A stretch of 64,000 bases of DNA. Origin: Rhodococcus oryzae (GTDB lineage Bacteria; Actinomycetota; Actinomycetes; Mycobacteriales; Mycobacteriaceae). Below, one piece after another: positions 8,626-20,231 of this stretch (position 1 is its first letter; each line of letters opens with the position of its first letter). The DNA is taken from positions 1 to 64,000 of the forward strand of contig NZ_SUMD01000011.1 in assembly GCF_005049235.1 (NCBI RefSeq), read 5' to 3'. The position numbers and the translations under genes were made by a program. The notes beneath the pieces are model-generated. The model did no database searches. It had not been told where the DNA came from and worked only from the letters and a program-made list of their open reading frames with translations.

Positions 8626-11600
8626 TCAGAGGCCGCGATCGATCAGGTCGAGGATCTCCTCGCTGGTCGCCGCGTGAATCTTGTCGACCGCGTCGGCGCG
8701 CGCACCCTCGCCCGTGCCGACCTCGGCCAACAGGTTGGCCAGGCGCTTCGCGAGCGCCGCTCGGGCCTCGGTGTCCTCTCCGAGCTCGGCGATGGTCGCG
8801 CGAAGCCGGTCGACGTCGGCGAAGGCCACCGACACGGGGTCCGGGACGAGTTCCGCGCGCAGGAACTCGGCAACGGCACGGGAGCTCGGGTGATCGAACA
8901 CCAAGGTGGGCGGCAACCGCAGCCCCGTGGCCGCACCGAGGTGGTTGCGGAGCGCCACCGCGGCGAGCGAGTCGAAGCCGAGTTCCTTGAACGCCTGATC
9001 GGGGTCGACCGAGTCCGCAGCGTCGTGGCCGAGCACCGCGGCGGCTCCTGCCCTGACCAGTTCGAGCATCAGGTGCCGCTGTTCGGGAATCGACAGGTCG
9101 GCCAGTCGCTGCGCCCAACCCGACGGCTCGGACCCGCTGGATCCGGCCGAGCCCGACCCCGCGGCGCGCCTGCGCGGTTCCCGGATCAGGCCGCGCAGCG
9201 GGGCAGGCACGTAGGGTCCGGCCGACCCGGAGAGGTCGAACCGGGCGGCGGCCACGGCCGGAACGCCTGCGGCCAGCGCGTTGTCGAAGAGGGCAAGGCC
9301 GTCGGGAGCGGACATCGGAACCATGCCGCTGCGGCGCGCCCTGGCCAGATCGATCGCCCCGAGGTTGTCGGTCATGGTGCTCGGCGGTGCCCACATGCCC
9401 CACGCGATCGACACCGCGGGAAGACCGAGGGTGTGGCGGTGCCGGGCGAGGGCATCGAGGTACATGTTCGCGGCCGCGTAGTTCGCCTGTCCGGGGGCCC
9501 CGAGGACACCGCCGAGCGAGGAGAACAGCACGAAGGCCCGCAGCCCGGATGTCGCGGTCAGCCGGTGCAGGTGCCAGGCCGCGTCGACCTTCGGCCGCAG
9601 CACCGCGTCGACCCGCTCGGGGGTCAACGAGCCAAGGGTGGCGTCGTCGATCACGCCTGCCACGTGGATCACCGCGGTCAGTGGGTGCTCCTGAGGGATC
9701 CCTTCCAGCAACGCCGCGAGGGCCGGCTCGTCGGAGGTATCACACGCGAGGATGCTCACCTCGGCGCCCAGGTCGGCGAGTTCGCGCCGCAGCTGGTCGC
9801 AACCCTCGGCGGCGGGTCCGCGCCTGCTGGTCAGCACCAGATGCCGCGCCCCGTGCGCCGCGACCAGGTGCCGGGCCACCAACGACCCCAGGGTGCCGGT
9901 GCCCCCGGTGACGAGAACGGTGCCGTCCTCATCGAACGGCGCCGATGTCTCGACTGCGGGCATCCGCCGCAACCGGGGTGCGAGCAGGGCGCCGTTCCTG
10001 GCCGCCAACTGGGGTTCGCCGCTTGCCGATGCCGACGTGATCGCGGCTTCGACATCCGACGCGTCGTCGAGGTCGATGAGCACGAACCGGTCCGGGTTCT
10101 CGTTCTGTGCGGACCCCACGAGTCCCCACACCGCCGCGGCCGCGAGGTCGGTGCCCGTATCCCGGTCCTGCCCGTCGTCGGTGAGCATCGCGTTGTGGGT
10201 CACGATCACCAGCCTGCTGTCGGCGACGATGTCATCGTCCAGCCACTCCTGCAGCAGGCCCAGCACGCGGGCGCACAGTTCGTGGGTTGCGTCCGGACCG
10301 TCTTCGCCCCCTGTCCCGCATCCGACCAGCACCGTCCACGCGAGCCGGTCGCCGTCGTCGGGGACGGACTCCATCGCGGCCCGCAGCGCCGCCAGGTCGC
10401 GATGGTGGGGAAACGCCGACCCGTCGCCCGGCCACCCGGAGCCGAGGACGACCACCGGTCCCGGTGCCGGCTCCGACGAGGTGCCCTCGACCGGGATCCA
10501 GGTCAGCCGGTGCAGAGGCGGGGCCGCCCTGCCGCCCGCACCCGCCCCGTCGACGGCCCTCGGCACCACCCGCAGCGCGTCGACGGTCAGCACAGGCTCG
10601 CCTCGGGGGTCGGCGAGGGCGACGCGATATCGCCCGTCCTCGCTCGCCTCGGACCGCACCGACACCGCCTCCGCTCCGACGGTGTGCAGACGGATTCCCG
10701 ACCACGTCGTAGGCCAGCCGTCCCACCCGAGGATCGGCTCGAGCGCGGCCTCCAACAGCTCCGGATGAATCCCGTAGCCGGACGCGTCGGTGCCTTCCTC
10801 CAGACGCACCTCGGCGTCGACATCACCCGGAACCTGCTGCCCGGCAACGGCGGCGGGACCCACGACGTCGTCGATCGTCGCGGAGGCGTTCCGGACCCAG
10901 GCTTCCTGGCCGTCGGCCTCGGCCGCGTTCGACGAGATGGTGACGGTGCGACCACCGGTGGCGTCGGTCGGCGACACGAGCACTCTGATCGATGCCTGCC
11001 CCGGCGACGGGAGGGTCAGAGGCTGGTGCAGCGTGAGCTCGTCGATGTGGTCGAGGCCGATGTGGTGGGCCGCGTGCAGCGTGAGTTCGACCAGCACCGC
11101 GCTCGAGACCGACTGCGGAGCGTCGGGCGACGGCGGCTCACCGTCATCGACCGGTGGCGGCACGAGCCACGAATCGCGCGGCAGCGAGAGCTGCCCGGTG
11201 AACATCAGCGCGCCGTCGTCGAGGCTCACCGCCGCGCCGAGCAGCGGATGATCCGCCGGGCCGAGCCCCAGCTCCGTCGGATCGCCTGCGCTCCGCATCG
11301 ACGTCGACGGCCAGAAGGAACGACGCTGGAATGCGTAGGTGGGCAGGTCGACCCGGCGACGCCCGGGCAGTACCCGATCCCAGTCGACCGGGACGCCCTG
11401 CACGTAGGCCGCCGCGACCGCCGCGATGATCCCGTGCGCCTCGTCTCCGCGTCCGGGCAGCGTGGCGATCGCGTTCGGGACGACCTCCGCGGCGAGCGCG
11501 GTCAGGGTCGCGCCAGGGCCGACTTCGACGAGGCGGGTGACACCGAGCTCGTCGAGGGCGCGAATGCCGTCGTGGAAGCGCACCGATTGCCGGACGTGCT

Positions 11601-14600
11601 GCGTCCAGTAGTCCGGGGACACGAGTTCCTCGGCGGTGGCGACACGACCGGTGACGTTGGAGATGACCGGCACACTCGGTGGCTGTGGCGTCAGCCTCGA
11701 CACCACGGCGGTGAACTCGTCGAGGATGGGGTCCATCAGGGTGGAATGGAAGGCCCGCTCGACCCGCAGGCTCGTGGTCTTCAGGCCGGCGGCGGACAAT
11801 TCGGATGCGATGGTGTCCAGATCGCGTTCACCGCCCGCGAGCACCACCGATTCGGCACCGTTGACGGCCGCCAGATCGACCCGGTCGTCGATCCGTGCGA
11901 GCACGTCCTCAGCCCCCGCGCGGACGGCGATCATCGCGCCCGGCTTCGTCGACTGCATCAACCGTCCGCGCTCGCCCACCAGGGCGGCGGCGTCTGGCAG
12001 GCTGAACACTCCCGCGACGTGTGCCGCGGTGATCTCTCCGATCGAATGGCCGATCAGGTAGTCCGGGGTGATGCCCCAGTCCCGCAGCAGCCGATAGAGC
12101 GCGACCTCGATGGCGAACAGGGCCGGCTGGGTGTACTCGGTGCTGTCGAGCTTGGCCGCTCCGCCCTCGGCGTCGTCCCAGATCACCTCCCGCACCGGGA
12201 TTTCCACATGCTCGTCGAGTGCGGCGCAGACCTCGTCCAGTGCCTCCGCGAACACCGGATACTCCTCGTAGAGGCCGCGGCCCATCCCGATCCGTTGCGC
12301 GCCCTGGCCGGTGAACATGAAGGCCGTCTTGCCGCGGACACTGTTCCCCGCGATGACATTTTCGCTCGGTCGCCCCTCCACGATGTGGGCCAGGCCGTCG
12401 CGCAGGTCGGTGAACGTCTCGCCGATCACCGCGGCGCGATGGGCGAACCCGGATCGGGTGGTGGCCAGGGAGTAGGCGACATCGGCGGGATCGGGGAGTT
12501 CTGCTGCGTTGTCGAGGAACTCGGCCAACCGAGCGGCCTGCGCCCGCAGCGCGTCGCCGGTCTTTCCGGAGAGAACCCAGGCCAGCGGCGAGGCCGACCG
12601 CGGCGAGAGCTCGGGCGCGGGGAAGTCGGGTGGTTGTTCGAGGATCAGGTGCGCGTTGGTGCCGCTGATGCCGAACGACGAGACCGCCGCGCGACGGGGC
12701 CGCCCGGTCTCCGGCCACGAAACAGGTTCGGCGAGCAGCGAGACCTCTCCCGCCGTCCAGTCGACGTGCCGGGTCGGGGTATCGCCGTGCAGGCTCGGCG
12801 GCAGCACCCCGTGCCGCATCGCCATCACCATCTTGATCACGCCCGCGACCCCGGCCGCGGCCTGGGCGTGGCCGATGTTCGACTTGACCGAGCCGAGCCA
12901 CAGCGGCCTGCCCTCGCGGTCCTGCCCGTAGGCGGCCAGCAGCGCCTGCGCCTCGATCGGGTCACCGAGCGTCGTGCCTGTGCCGTGGGCCTCCACGGCG
13001 TCGATGTCGGTGGGTGCGAGCGCCGCATCGGCCAGCGCCTGGCGGATCACCCGCTCCTGGGACGGCCCGTTCGGTGCGGTGATCCCGTTGGAGGCCCCGT
13101 CCTGGTTGATCGCCGATCCGCGGATGATCGCCAGCACCCGGTGGCCGTTGCGTTCGGCGTCGCTCAGCCGCTCCAGCACCACCATGCCCGCGCCCTCGCT
13201 GAGCCCGGTGCCGTCCGCCCGGTCGGAGAACGGCTTGCACCGACCGTCGGCGGCGAGGCCGCGCTGGCGGCTGAACTCGATCAGCACCCCGGGCGTGGAC
13301 ATCACCGTCGCCCCTCCCGCCAGCGCGAGCCTGCATTCACCGTCGCGCAGGGCCCGCGCCGCGAGGTGCATGGCCACCAGCGAGGACGAGCAGGCGGTGT
13401 CCACGGTGACCGCGGGCCCGGTGAATCCGAGAGAGTACGAGATCCGGCCGGAGGCAACGCTGTTGCTGGTGCCGGTCATCAGATAGCCCTCGGCGTCGAC
13501 ATTGCGCCTGCTCATCAGGTGGAAGCCGTAATCGCCGCCCATCAGCCCCACGTACACGCCGGTGTCGGTGAGTCCCGGTCCGTTCGGCTGGATCCCCGCC
13601 CGTTCCAACGCTTCCCAGGCGCTCTCCAGGAGCAGCCGGTGTTGGGGGTCCATCGCGATCGCCTCGCGGGGGCTGATGCCGAAGAACGCGGCGTCGAACT
13701 CGTCGGCGTCGTAGAGGAATCCGCCTTGGCTCATGTAGGTGGTGCCGGCTCGCTCCGGATCGGGGTGGTAGACCTCGGCGAGATTCCAGCCCCGGTTGTC
13801 GGGGTACGCGCCCACGGTGTCGTGGCCCTCGCTCACGAGCTGCCACAGGTCGTCCGGGCTGTACACCCGGCCCGGATACCTACAGGCCATCCCGACGATC
13901 GCGATAGGGTCCTCGCCCCTGCGAGTACGCGCAGGCCGGGTCGGCTGCGGTGCCGCATCGCCGCCGAGCAGTCGGGCCACGAGCTCCTGGGCGAGCGCAT
14001 CGGCGGTGGGATGGTCGAACACCACCGTCGCGGCGAGTCCGACGCCGGTGGCGGTCGCGAGCTGATTGCGCAGTTGCACCGCGGTCAGTGAATCGAAACC
14101 GAGCTGCTTGAAGGCCCGTTCCGGATCGATCGCCTCCTTGCTGTCGTGGCCGAGTACGGCCGCCACGTGGGTGGTGACGAGGTCAAGGACCCGGCTGTGT
14201 CGCTCGCCCGGATCGAGTGCCCTCAGTTCGTCGGCCAGGCCGGTGGGTGATTCGGCGGCGGCGACCCGGCGACGGATCCCGAGGACTCGGCGCAGGATCG
14301 GCGGCAGGGACTCGGCATCGGAACGCGAGGGGCGGGTCGAGAGGCGGAGCGGCACGATCAGCGGCCGGTCCACGGCCAGCGCCGCATCGAAAAGGGCCAA
14401 CCCCGACTCCGGGCTGATGGTGTCGATGCCGGAGCGCTGCAACCGGTCCAGGTCTGCCGCGTTCAGGTGGGAGGTCATCCCGCTCGGCCGGTCCCACAAG
14501 CCCCAGGCCAGGGAGATCGCCTGCAGCCCGCGGGCGCGACGGTGTTGCGCCAGGGCGTCGAGGAAGACGTTCGCGGCCGCATAGTTGGCCTGGCCTGCGC

Positions 14601-17600
14601 CGCCGAGCACACCCGCCGCGGAAGAGAACAGCACGAACGCCGACAGGTCGTGGTCGCGGGTGAGTTCGTGCAGGTGCCAGGCACCGTCCACCTTGGGACG
14701 CATGACGGCGTGCAACTGGTCTCGGGTCACCGTGACGGCGGTGGCATCCTCGAGCACCCCGGCAGCGTGGATCACGCCGGACAGGTCGGGGATGTCGGCG
14801 AGCAGGGCGGCGACCGCCGCGCGGTCGGCCACGTCGCAGGCGGCCAGGCGGATCTCGGCCCCCGACTCGGCGACATCGGCTCGCAGTTCGGCCGCGCCGT
14901 CGGCGTCGAGCGCATGTCTGCCGGTCAACACCAGCCTGCGCACCCCGTATCGCGTCACGAGGTGGCGGGCGATCAGCCTGCCGATGGTCCCGGTGCCGCC
15001 CGTGATGAGGACCGTGCCATCCGGACCGAAGGGGGCCGGATCCGCATCGGGTGCGGTCCGGACGGGCGTCTCCGCGGCGAGCATGGGCGCCAGCAGCACG
15101 CCGTCCCGGATCGCCAGCTGGGGTTCGTTGCAGGCCAATGCCATTGCCAGCAGTTCGGGATCGGCGGGTTCACCCGCCGATGCATCCAGGTCCACCAGGC
15201 AGATGCGGTCCGGATACTCGTGTTGCACCGCGCCGATCAGCCCCCAGGCGGGTGCGGCGGACACGTCGTCGATCGGTTCGCCGTCACGCACGCCAACCCC
15301 GCGCCGGGTCGTGACGAGCAGGCGGGTCTGCGCCAGTCGATCCTCGCGGAGCCAGGACTGGACCGCGGTCAACGCTGCCTCCGCCGCCGCGTGCGCCCGG
15401 GCAGGCACATCGGGCTCCCCACCCGGCTCGCAGTCCAGCCACAGCACGCGGCCGGAGTGGTCGCCGCCCGCCAGTGCCTCCGCGAGCGGCACCAGCTCCG
15501 CCCCGGCCGCCGCGGCCGCGCCCACCGGCATCCACTCCACGCGGTAGAGGTTCTCGCCTGCACCGACAGCAGGAAGTGGGGTGTCCCCGAGCGGCCGCAG
15601 TGCCAGCGCATCCACGGTCAAGACGGGTTTGCCCGCCACATCGAACGCGGCCACCCGGTACCGCTCGGGACCGATCGTCGTGACGTGCACACGCAGAGCG
15701 GTGGCACCGACGGCGTGCAACTGCACTGCGCCCCAGGCGAAGGGCAGCCGGACACCACTGGCGCCGGAGGCCGCGCCGCCGAGCGCGATCACGTGCAGCG
15801 CCGCGTCGAGCACGGCGGGGTGGATCCCATATCCCACGACCGCCTCGGCCGGGTCCTCGCCGCCCAGGCTCACCTCGCCGTACAGCTCGTCGCCGCGGCG
15901 CCACGCCGCCCGCAGGCCACGGAAGCTCGGGCCGTACCCGTAGCCGGCCTCGTCGAGCACTCCGTACAGACCCCCGACATCGATCGGCGTGACATCGGCA
16001 GGCGGCCACTGCTGTTCGCCGGTGTCCGCGGAGCCCACGGCCGCGGTGAGCGTCCCGGTGGCGTGCCTGGTCCACGGGGTCTCCCCCGACGCATCCGCGG
16101 GCCGGGAGTGCACCGCCACCGTGGAGCGACCGCCGTCGCCATCGACGAGGACGCTCACCTGCACCGCCACCTCACCCTCATCCGGGATCAGCAGGGGCGC
16201 TTCGATCGCGAGGTCCTCGAGCCCGCCGCGCGCGACGCGGTTCCCCGCGTGCAGGGCCAGCTCCACGAATGCGGTGCCGGGCAGAATGACGGTTCCGTTC
16301 ACCGCATGGTCGCGCAGCCACGGAAGGCGTTGTGGGGAAAGCAGGCCCGTGAACACCACACCCCGGTCGTCACCGAGCTCGACCGATGCGGCGAGCATCG
16401 GATGTCCGCCGGTGTCCATGCCGGTCGACGCGACATCACCGTGCGGCGCGGGACTGTCCAGCCAATAGCGACGGTGCTGGAAGGCGTACGTGGGCAGGTC
16501 CACCCAGCGCTTCCGATCGTCGCGCCGAGCCCAGTCGACTCGGTCCCAGTCGATGTGCACCCCGGACACCTGCGCCTCGGCGAGCGCGGCGGTGAACTGG
16601 CGCAGGCCGGCGCGGTCGCGCCGCAGGGTGCCGATGGTTCGCCCCGCGACACCCGCCGCGTCGAGGGTCTCCTGCAACGGCACGGTCAGGATGGGATGGC
16701 TGCACGACTCGACGAACAATCGATAGCCGTCCGCGGCCAGCGATCTGGTCGCCTGCTCGAATCGGACGGGGCGCCGTAGATTCCGGTACCAATAGTCCGC
16801 GTCGAGCGCGGAGCCGTCCAGCGCGCCACCGGTCACCGTCGAATAGAACGGGATCCGCGACCGGCGGGGCGCGATCGAGGCGAGCGCGTCGAGGATCGGA
16901 TCCCGCAACACCGACACATCCGCGCAGTGCGAGGCGTACTCCACCGCGATCCGCCTGGCCTGGACGCCCTCGCCCTGCAACTGCCCCACCAGCAGGTCGA
17001 GCGCGTCGACGGGACCGGACACCACCGTCGCGGAGGGACCGTTCATCGCGGCCACCTCGACGGCGCCCGCCCAGGGTTCGATCTTCGCCCGCACCGCGTC
17101 GGCGGGCAGTGCCACCGAGGCCATCCCGCCGCCGCGTCGCGCCGACGCGGCGATCACGCTGCTCCGCGCGGCGACGACCAGCGCCGCGTCGGACAGGCTC
17201 AGCGCACCCGCGACGCAGGCGGCGGCGATCTCGCCCTGCGAGTGTCCGACCACGGCCGCCGGTTCGACGCCGTACGCGCGCCACAGTTGGGTGAGGGAGA
17301 CCATCACCGCGAACAGCGCGGGTTGCACGACATCGACCCGGTCCAGCGAGGCGGGATCGCGATCGCGGAGCACGTCGAGCAGGGAGAACTTCGTGTACGG
17401 CGCCAGCGCATCGGCACACTCGCGCACGCTGTCGGCGAACACCGGCGACGACTCGAGCAGTTCGGCGGCCATGCCCACCCACTGCGCACCCTGACCCGGG
17501 AAGACGAACACCGGCCGGTCCCCTGCTTCCAGGGCCTGGCCGGTGACCACATCGGGGCTGGGCGCGCCCCGGCCGAGCGCATCGAGCCCGGCCAGCAGGA

Positions 17601-19209
17601 CCGAGGGCTCCGCGCCGATCACGGCGGCGCGATGGTCGAAGGCGGCGCGCGAATCCAGCAACGCCCCGGCCACCTCGGCGGGCGTCAGTTCGGGATGGCC
17701 GGCGACGTACTCACGTAACCGCTCGGCCTGGGCGCGCAGCGCGGGTTCGGTGTGACCCGATACGAACCAGGCCACGACCTCGTCTTCGGGGACGGTCGAT
17801 TCGTCGGGCGAGGGCGAGACGGGCGGTGGCTGCTCCAGCACGACGTGCGCGTTGGTGCCGCTGATGCCGAACGAGGACACCGCCGCGCGTCGGGGCCGAT
17901 CGGCCTCCGGCCAGTCGCGGTTCTCGGTGAGCAGGGACACCGATCCGGCGGACCAGTCGACGTGCGGGGTCGGCCGGTCGACGTGCAGCGTTTTCGGCAG
18001 GACGCCGTGGCGCATCGCCATGATCATCTTGATCACCCCGGCCACGCCCGCGGCCGCCTGCGTGTGCCCGAGATTCGACTTCACCGAGCCGAGCCACAGC
18101 GGCCGGTCGGCGGGGCGATCGCGGCCGTAGCCGGCCAGCAGGGCGGACGCCTCGATCGGATCGCCAAGCGTGGTTCCGGTGCCGTGCGCCTCGACGGCGT
18201 CGATGTCGGCCGGGCCGAGCCCGGCACTGGCAAGGGCCTGCCGGATCACCCGCTCCTGTGCCTGCTTGTTCGGAGCGGTCAGGCCGTTGCTGGCACCGTC
18301 CTGGTTCACCGCACTGCCACGAATCACTGCCAATATCCGGCGACCGTTGCGCTCCGCGTCGGAAAGTCGTTCCAGCGCGACCATTCCCGAGCCCTCACCC
18401 CAGGCCGTACCGTCTGCCGCCGCGGCGAAGGCCTTGCACCGCCCGTCCCTGGCCAGTCCGCGCTGGCGACTGAACTCCACGAACACCGCTGGTGTCGCCA
18501 TGACCGTCGCCCCGCCCGCGAGCGCCAGTTCGCACTCACCGCTGCGCAGCGCCTGCATGGCGAGGTGGATGGACACCAGGGACGAGGAGCACGCGGTGTC
18601 GACGGTGATCGCGGGTCCACACAGGCCGAAGCTGTATGCCACTCGTCCGGAGGCGACGCTCATGGCGTTGCCGGTGATGAAGTAGCCCTCGAGGTCCTCG
18701 GGCGGCGCCCCGCCCGCCCGCGCCGCGTAGTCGATACCGGACAGCCCGGTGAAGACACCGACCTGGGCACCGTGCACAGACCGCGGATCGATGCCTGCGT
18801 TTTCGAAGGTCTCCCAGCTCGTTTCCAGGAGAAGACGCTGCTGCGGGTCCATGGCCAGCGCCTCGCGGGGCGAGATACCGAAGACCTCCGGATCGAACCC
18901 GGCGGGGTCGTCGAGGAAGCTGCCCTGCACCGTGTAGGTCTTGCCGGATTGCTCGGCCTTCGGATCGTAGAGGTCCGCGATCCCCCAGCCGCGGTCCTCG
19001 GGGAACCCGGTGACGGTGTCCGAACCCGACTCGACCAGGCGCCACAGATCCTCCGGCGACCGGACCCCGCCCGGGTACCGGCAGCCCATCCCGATCACTG
19101 CGATCGGTTCGCGGCTGACTCCCTCGGCCTCACGAAGCTTCTCCCGCGTCTGATAGAGATCTGCGGTCACCCGCTTCAGATAGTCGAGGAGCTTCGCCTG
19201 ATCGGCCAT
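8626..19209 (-). CDS. Bimodular type I polyketide synthase: dock-KS-AT-DH-KR-ACP-KS-AT-DH*-KR-ACP-dock
   Basis: 3527 residues, cytosolic megasynthase. N-terminal coiled-coil docking helix 1-30 ([12 protein letters not shown]). Module 1: KS 34-460 (Cys207 in TACSSS, EAHGTGT, GHTQ); AT 568-860 (GHSQG, Ser657; YASH at 758, the methylmalonyl signature); DH 935-1207 with intact HxxxGxxxxP at 968-977 and DAALH; KR 1393-1620 (GGTGTIG, Tyr1543 in GQANYAAAN, Asp in the LED motif, so B-type); ACP 1665-1748 (Ser in LGFDSL). Module 2: KS 1767-2193 (Cys1940, HGTGT, GHAQ); AT 2296-2580 (GHSIG; AFHS, malonyl-like); DH-like 2654-2884 lacking the catalytic histidine motif; KR 3096-3320 (GGTGTLG, IDD, Tyr3244); ACP 3370-3453 (LGFDSL). 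C-terminal docking tail ends [12 protein letters not shown]. No loading domain, ER or thioesterase. The ATG at 19209 has GGAG nine bases upstream. Product unknown; no tailoring genes adjoin it. Confidence 0.95.
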   Translation of the reverse strand: MADQAKLLDYLKRVTADLYQTREKLREAEGVSREPIAVIGMGCRYPGGVRSPEDLWRLVESGSDTVTGFPEDRGWGIADLYDPKAEQSGKTYTVQGSFLDDPAGFDPEVFGISPREALAMDPQQRLLLETSWETFENAGIDPRSVHGAQVGVFTGLSGIDYAARAGGAPPEDLEGYFITGNAMSVASGRVAYSFGLCGPAITVDTACSSSLVSIHLAMQALRSGECELALAGGATVMATPAVFVEFSRQRGLARDGRCKAFAAAADGTAWGEGSGMVALERLSDAERNGRRILAVIRGSAVNQDGASNGLTAPNKQAQERVIRQALASAGLGPADIDAVEAHGTGTTLGDPIEASALLAGYGRDRPADRPLWLGSVKSNLGHTQAAAGVAGVIKMIMAMRHGVLPKTLHVDRPTPHVDWSAGSVSLLTENRDWPEADRPRRAAVSSFGISGTNAHVVLEQPPPVSPSPDESTVPEDEVVAWFVSGHTEPALRAQAERLREYVAGHPELTPAEVAGALLDSRAAFDHRAAVIGAEPSVLLAGLDALGRGAPSPDVVTGQALEAGDRPVFVFPGQGAQWVGMAAELLESSPVFADSVRECADALAPYTKFSLLDVLRDRDPASLDRVDVVQPALFAVMVSLTQLWRAYGVEPAAVVGHSQGEIAAACVAGALSLSDAALVVAARSSVIAASARRGGGMASVALPADAVRAKIEPWAGAVEVAAMNGPSATVVSGPVDALDLLVGQLQGEGVQARRIAVEYASHCADVSVLRDPILDALASIAPRRSRIPFYSTVTGGALDGSALDADYWYRNLRRPVRFEQATRSLAADGYRLFVESCSHPILTVPLQETLDAAGVAGRTIGTLRRDRAGLRQFTAALAEAQVSGVHIDWDRVDWARRDDRKRWVDLPTYAFQHRRYWLDSPAPHGDVASTGMDTGGHPMLAASVELGDDRGVVFTGLLSPQRLPWLRDHAVNGTVILPGTAFVELALHAGNRVARGGLEDLAIEAPLLIPDEGEVAVQVSVLVDGDGGRSTVAVHSRPADASGETPWTRHATGTLTAAVGSADTGEQQWPPADVTPIDVGGLYGVLDEAGYGYGPSFRGLRAAWRRGDELYGEVSLGGEDPAEAVVGYGIHPAVLDAALHVIALGGAASGASGVRLPFAWGAVQLHAVGATALRVHVTTIGPERYRVAAFDVAGKPVLTVDALALRPLGDTPLPAVGAGENLYRVEWMPVGAAAAAGAELVPLAEALAGGDHSGRVLWLDCEPGGEPDVPARAHAAAEAALTAVQSWLREDRLAQTRLLVTTRRGVGVRDGEPIDDVSAAPAWGLIGAVQHEYPDRICLVDLDASAGEPADPELLAMALACNEPQLAIRDGVLLAPMLAAETPVRTAPDADPAPFGPDGTVLITGGTGTIGRLIARHLVTRYGVRRLVLTGRHALDADGAAELRADVAESGAEIRLAACDVADRAAVAALLADIPDLSGVIHAAGVLEDATAVTVTRDQLHAVMRPKVDGAWHLHELTRDHDLSAFVLFSSAAGVLGGAGQANYAAANVFLDALAQHRRARGLQAISLAWGLWDRPSGMTSHLNAADLDRLQRSGIDTISPESGLALFDAALAVDRPLIVPLRLSTRPSRSDAESLPPILRRVLGIRRRVAAAESPTGLADELRALDPGERHSRVLDLVTTHVAAVLGHDSKEAIDPERAFKQLGFDSLTAVQLRNQLATATGVGLAATVVFDHPTADALAQELVARLLGGDAAPQPTRPARTRRGEDPIAIVGMACRYPGRVYSPDDLWQLVSEGHDTVGAYPDNRGWNLAEVYHPDPERAGTTYMSQGGFLYDADEFDAAFFGISPREAIAMDPQHRLLLESAWEALERAGIQPNGPGLTDTGVYVGLMGGDYGFHLMSRRNVDAEGYLMTGTSNSVASGRISYSLGFTGPAVTVDTACSSSLVAMHLAARALRDGECRLALAGGATVMSTPGVLIEFSRQRGLAADGRCKPFSDRADGTGLSEGAGMVVLERLSDAERNGHRVLAIIRGSAINQDGASNGITAPNGPSQERVIRQALADAALAPTDIDAVEAHGTGTTLGDPIEAQALLAAYGQDREGRPLWLGSVKSNIGHAQAAAGVAGVIKMVMAMRHGVLPPSLHGDTPTRHVDWTAGEVSLLAEPVSWPETGRPRRAAVSSFGISGTNAHLILEQPPDFPAPELSPRSASPLAWVLSGKTGDALRAQAARLAEFLDNAAELPDPADVAYSLATTRSGFAHRAAVIGETFTDLRDGLAHIVEGRPSENVIAGNSVRGKTAFMFTGQGAQRIGMGRGLYEEYPVFAEALDEVCAALDEHVEIPVREVIWDDAEGGAAKLDSTEYTQPALFAIEVALYRLLRDWGITPDYLIGHSIGEITAAHVAGVFSLPDAAALVGERGRLMQSTKPGAMIAVRAGAEDVLARIDDRVDLAAVNGAESVVLAGGERDLDTIASELSAAGLKTTSLRVERAFHSTLMDPILDEFTAVVSRLTPQPPSVPVISNVTGRVATAEELVSPDYWTQHVRQSVRFHDGIRALDELGVTRLVEVGPGATLTALAAEVVPNAIATLPGRGDEAHGIIAAVAAAYVQGVPVDWDRVLPGRRRVDLPTYAFQRRSFWPSTSMRSAGDPTELGLGPADHPLLGAAVSLDDGALMFTGQLSLPRDSWLVPPPVDDGEPPSPDAPQSVSSAVLVELTLHAAHHIGLDHIDELTLHQPLTLPSPGQASIRVLVSPTDATGGRTVTISSNAAEADGQEAWVRNASATIDDVVGPAAVAGQQVPGDVDAEVRLEEGTDASGYGIHPELLEAALEPILGWDGWPTTWSGIRLHTVGAEAVSVRSEASEDGRYRVALADPRGEPVLTVDALRVVPRAVDGAGAGGRAAPPLHRLTWIPVEGTSSEPAPGPVVVLGSGWPGDGSAFPHHRDLAALRAAMESVPDDGDRLAWTVLVGCGTGGEDGPDATHELCARVLGLLQEWLDDDIVADSRLVIVTHNAMLTDDGQDRDTGTDLAAAAVWGLVGSAQNENPDRFVLIDLDDASDVEAAITSASASGEPQLAARNGALLAPRLRRMPAVETSAPFDEDGTVLVTGGTGTLGSLVARHLVAAHGARHLVLTSRRGPAAEGCDQLRRELADLGAEVSILACDTSDEPALAALLEGIPQEHPLTAVIHVAGVIDDATLGSLTPERVDAVLRPKVDAAWHLHRLTATSGLRAFVLFSSLGGVLGAPGQANYAAANMYLDALARHRHTLGLPAVSIAWGMWAPPSTMTDNLGAIDLARARRSGMVPMSAPDGLALFDNALAAGVPAVAAARFDLSGSAGPYVPAPLRGLIREPRRRAAGSGSAGSSGSEPSGWAQRLADLSIPEQRHLMLELVRAGAAAVLGHDAADSVDPDQAFKELGFDSLAAVALRNHLGAATGLRLPPTLVFDHPSSRAVAEFLRAELVPDPVSVAFADVDRLRATIAELGEDTEARAALAKRLANLLAEVGTGEGARADAVDKIHAATSEEILDLIDRGL

Positions 19210-19256
19210 CCGAGATCAGCTCCAATCTGAGCCCCCCGTATCAGCGCGGGACACCG

Positions 19257-19262
19257 ATTGTA
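19257..19262 (-). promoter_or_regulatory. Candidate -10 element for the PKS
   Basis: On the minus strand TACAAT lies about 48 bases before the PKS ATG, a near-perfect -10 hexamer in an otherwise GC-rich leader. No convincing -35 is seen at 16-18 bases, so the call rests on the single hexamer and position. Confidence 0.4.
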
Positions 19263-19354
19263 TCCGCCACCACCTCCCCGAGGCAGCGGTCTGCCGGTCA
19301 CGATCAGGGGAAACACTCGATCCCGTCGTACGGTCGCGGGACTCACTCAGAGCA

Positions 19355-19388
19355 CAAAAAAGCCCCCCTCGAACGAGGGGGGCTTTAT
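19355..19388 (-). terminator. Rho-independent terminator of tRNA-Val(CAC)
   Basis: A ten-base perfect stem (19361-19370 with 19375-19384) closed by a four-base GAAC loop. On the minus strand it is followed by TTTTTTGTGC, a classic U tract, just downstream of the tRNA. On the plus strand the tail is TTTATT, so weak bidirectional action is possible. It isolates the tRNA from the PKS promoter. Confidence 0.9.
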
Positions 19389-19394
19389 TCTTTG

Positions 19395-19466
19395 TGGTCC
19401 CGGCTGGGATCGAACCAGCGACCTTCCGCGTGTGAAGCGGACGCTCTCCCACTGAGCCACGGGACC
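19395..19466 (-). tRNA. tRNA-Val (CAC)
   Basis: 72-base cloverleaf on the minus strand: acceptor GGTCCCG/CGGGACC with discriminator A, D arm GCTC/GAGC, anticodon stem TCCGC/GCGGA with loop TTCACAC giving anticodon CAC, T arm GCTGG-TTCGATC-CCAGC. It reads GTG codons. CCA is not encoded. It lies divergent from the plus-strand tRNA cluster. Confidence 0.95.
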
Positions 19467-19504
19467 GAGCCGCGCGTTGAACTCTCGCGGCCGGACGGGA
19501 TGGA

Positions 19505-19534
19505 ACATTAACACGACTTCCGTGGAAGTGAAAA
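19505..19534 (-). promoter_or_regulatory. Candidate promoter of tRNA-Val(CAC)
   Basis: On the minus strand TTTTCA (-35, 19534-19529) and TAATGT (-10, 19510-19505) are separated by 18 bases, about 40 bases upstream of the tRNA. The -10 is identical to that of the opposite tRNA cluster promoter. Confidence 0.45.
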
Positions 19535-19733
19535 ACCGCAGTCCGACCCCATCCCTCAGCCCGTCGAAACCCCGTCTAACCACGTCCCCATTCCCTGCAC
19601 ACTCTTGTTCCCCGTCCGCCCGATCCTCCGACCCGACGGCGACCGGGATCAGGAGCCCACCCCAGTCGATACGCGGCAACCGTGCGGTAAACGCGCTGCA
19701 GCCGATCCCCGTTTCCGTCACTGAACTGGCGAT

Positions 19734-19762
19734 TTGTGACTACACACCCCGTGGGCTAATGT
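19734..19762 (+). promoter_or_regulatory. Promoter of the plus-strand tRNA cluster
   Basis: TTGTGA (19734-19739), a 17-base spacer, and TAATGT (19757-19762) form a good housekeeping-sigma promoter about 47 bases upstream of tRNA-Gly. The rest of the gene-free stretch 19467-19733 shows no convincing coding frame and no other strong structure. Confidence 0.65.
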
Positions 19763-19809
19763 TTCATCTCGCACCACGGAGGCAGCAACGCCGCCCCCGG
19801 AAGTGCAAT

Positions 19810-19881
19810 GCGGATGTAGCGCAGTGGTAGCGCATCACCTTGCCAAGGTGAGGGTCGCGGGTTCGAATCCCGTCATCCGCT
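19810..19881 (+). tRNA. tRNA-Gly (GCC), copy 1
   Basis: 72 bases: acceptor GCGGATG/CATCCGC with discriminator T, T arm with GTTCGAATC, anticodon loop TTGCCAA giving GCC. Identical to the copy at 20130-20201. Confidence 0.95.
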
Positions 19882-19905
19882 CTCGAGGTTGGACTCGACC
19901 TTGAC

Positions 19906-19976
19906 GGTGGAGTGGCCGAGTGGTGAGGCAACGGCCTGCAAAGCCGTGCACACGGGTTCGATTCCCGTCTCCACCT
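19906..19976 (+). tRNA. tRNA-Cys (GCA)
   Basis: 71 bases: acceptor GGTGGAG/CTCCACC with discriminator T, anticodon stem ACGGC/GCCGT with loop CTGCAAA giving GCA, T loop GTTCGATTC. The only cysteine tRNA in the window, flanked by the first Gly and Val copies and missing from the second set. Confidence 0.95.
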
Positions 19977-19977
19977 C

Positions 19978-20049
19978 GCGCGATTAGCTCAGCGGGAGAG
20001 CGCTTCCCTGACACGGAAGAGGTCACTGGTTCAATCCCAGTATCGCGCA
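19978..20049 (+). tRNA. tRNA-Val (GAC), copy 1
   Basis: 72 bases: acceptor GCGCGAT/ATCGCGC with discriminator A, anticodon stem CTTCC/GGAAG with loop CTGACAC giving GAC. It begins one base after tRNA-Cys ends, so both are processed from one transcript. Identical to the copy at 20232-20303. Confidence 0.95.
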
Positions 20050-20055
20050 CGAAGG

Positions 20056-20082
20056 AAAAGGCACCCGGACGGGTGCCTTTTC
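20056..20082 (+). terminator. Rho-independent terminator after the first tRNA set
   Basis: Stem GGCACCC (20060-20066) / GGGTGCC (20071-20077) with a GGAC loop, flanked by AAAA and TTTT, directly after tRNA-Val copy 1. It suggests the two tRNA sets are separate transcription units, or partly so. Confidence 0.88.
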
Positions 20083-20129
20083 TGTACACGCACTTTCGGA
20101 CCTACACAATGGGTCCGGTAGTGCACAAT

Positions 20130-20201
20130 GCGGATGTAGCGCAGTGGTAGCGCATCACCTTGCCAAGGTGAGGGTCGCGGGTTCGAATCCCGTCATCCGC
20201 T
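20130..20201 (+). tRNA. tRNA-Gly (GCC), copy 2
   Basis: Base-for-base the same as 19810-19881, including the nearby upstream GTGCA...ATG. Anticodon GCC. It follows the terminator of the first set by about 50 bases; I see no clear promoter of its own in that gap. Confidence 0.95.
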
Positions 20202-20231
20202 CGTTTGGGCCGGACCAGGTTCCGGCTTCTC

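Noticed and set aside
8446-14091. A 1881-codon open frame on the plus strand, opposite the PKS
   Set aside because: It is the mirror of a real PKS frame in very GC-rich DNA; its product is Arg/Gly/His-rich with no family motif and it covers module borders without any sign of domains.
14467-16779. A 770-codon plus-strand frame opposite PKS module 1
   Set aside because: Same reason: low-complexity composition and no motif, while the minus strand carries AT, DH, KR and ACP signatures.
8561-19466. PKS as a genomic island integrated at tRNA-Val(CAC)
   Set aside because: The PKS does lie on the 3' side of the tRNA, but no copy of the tRNA 3' end is seen at the far border (8561-8625), and there is no integrase. 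Composition is like the surroundings.
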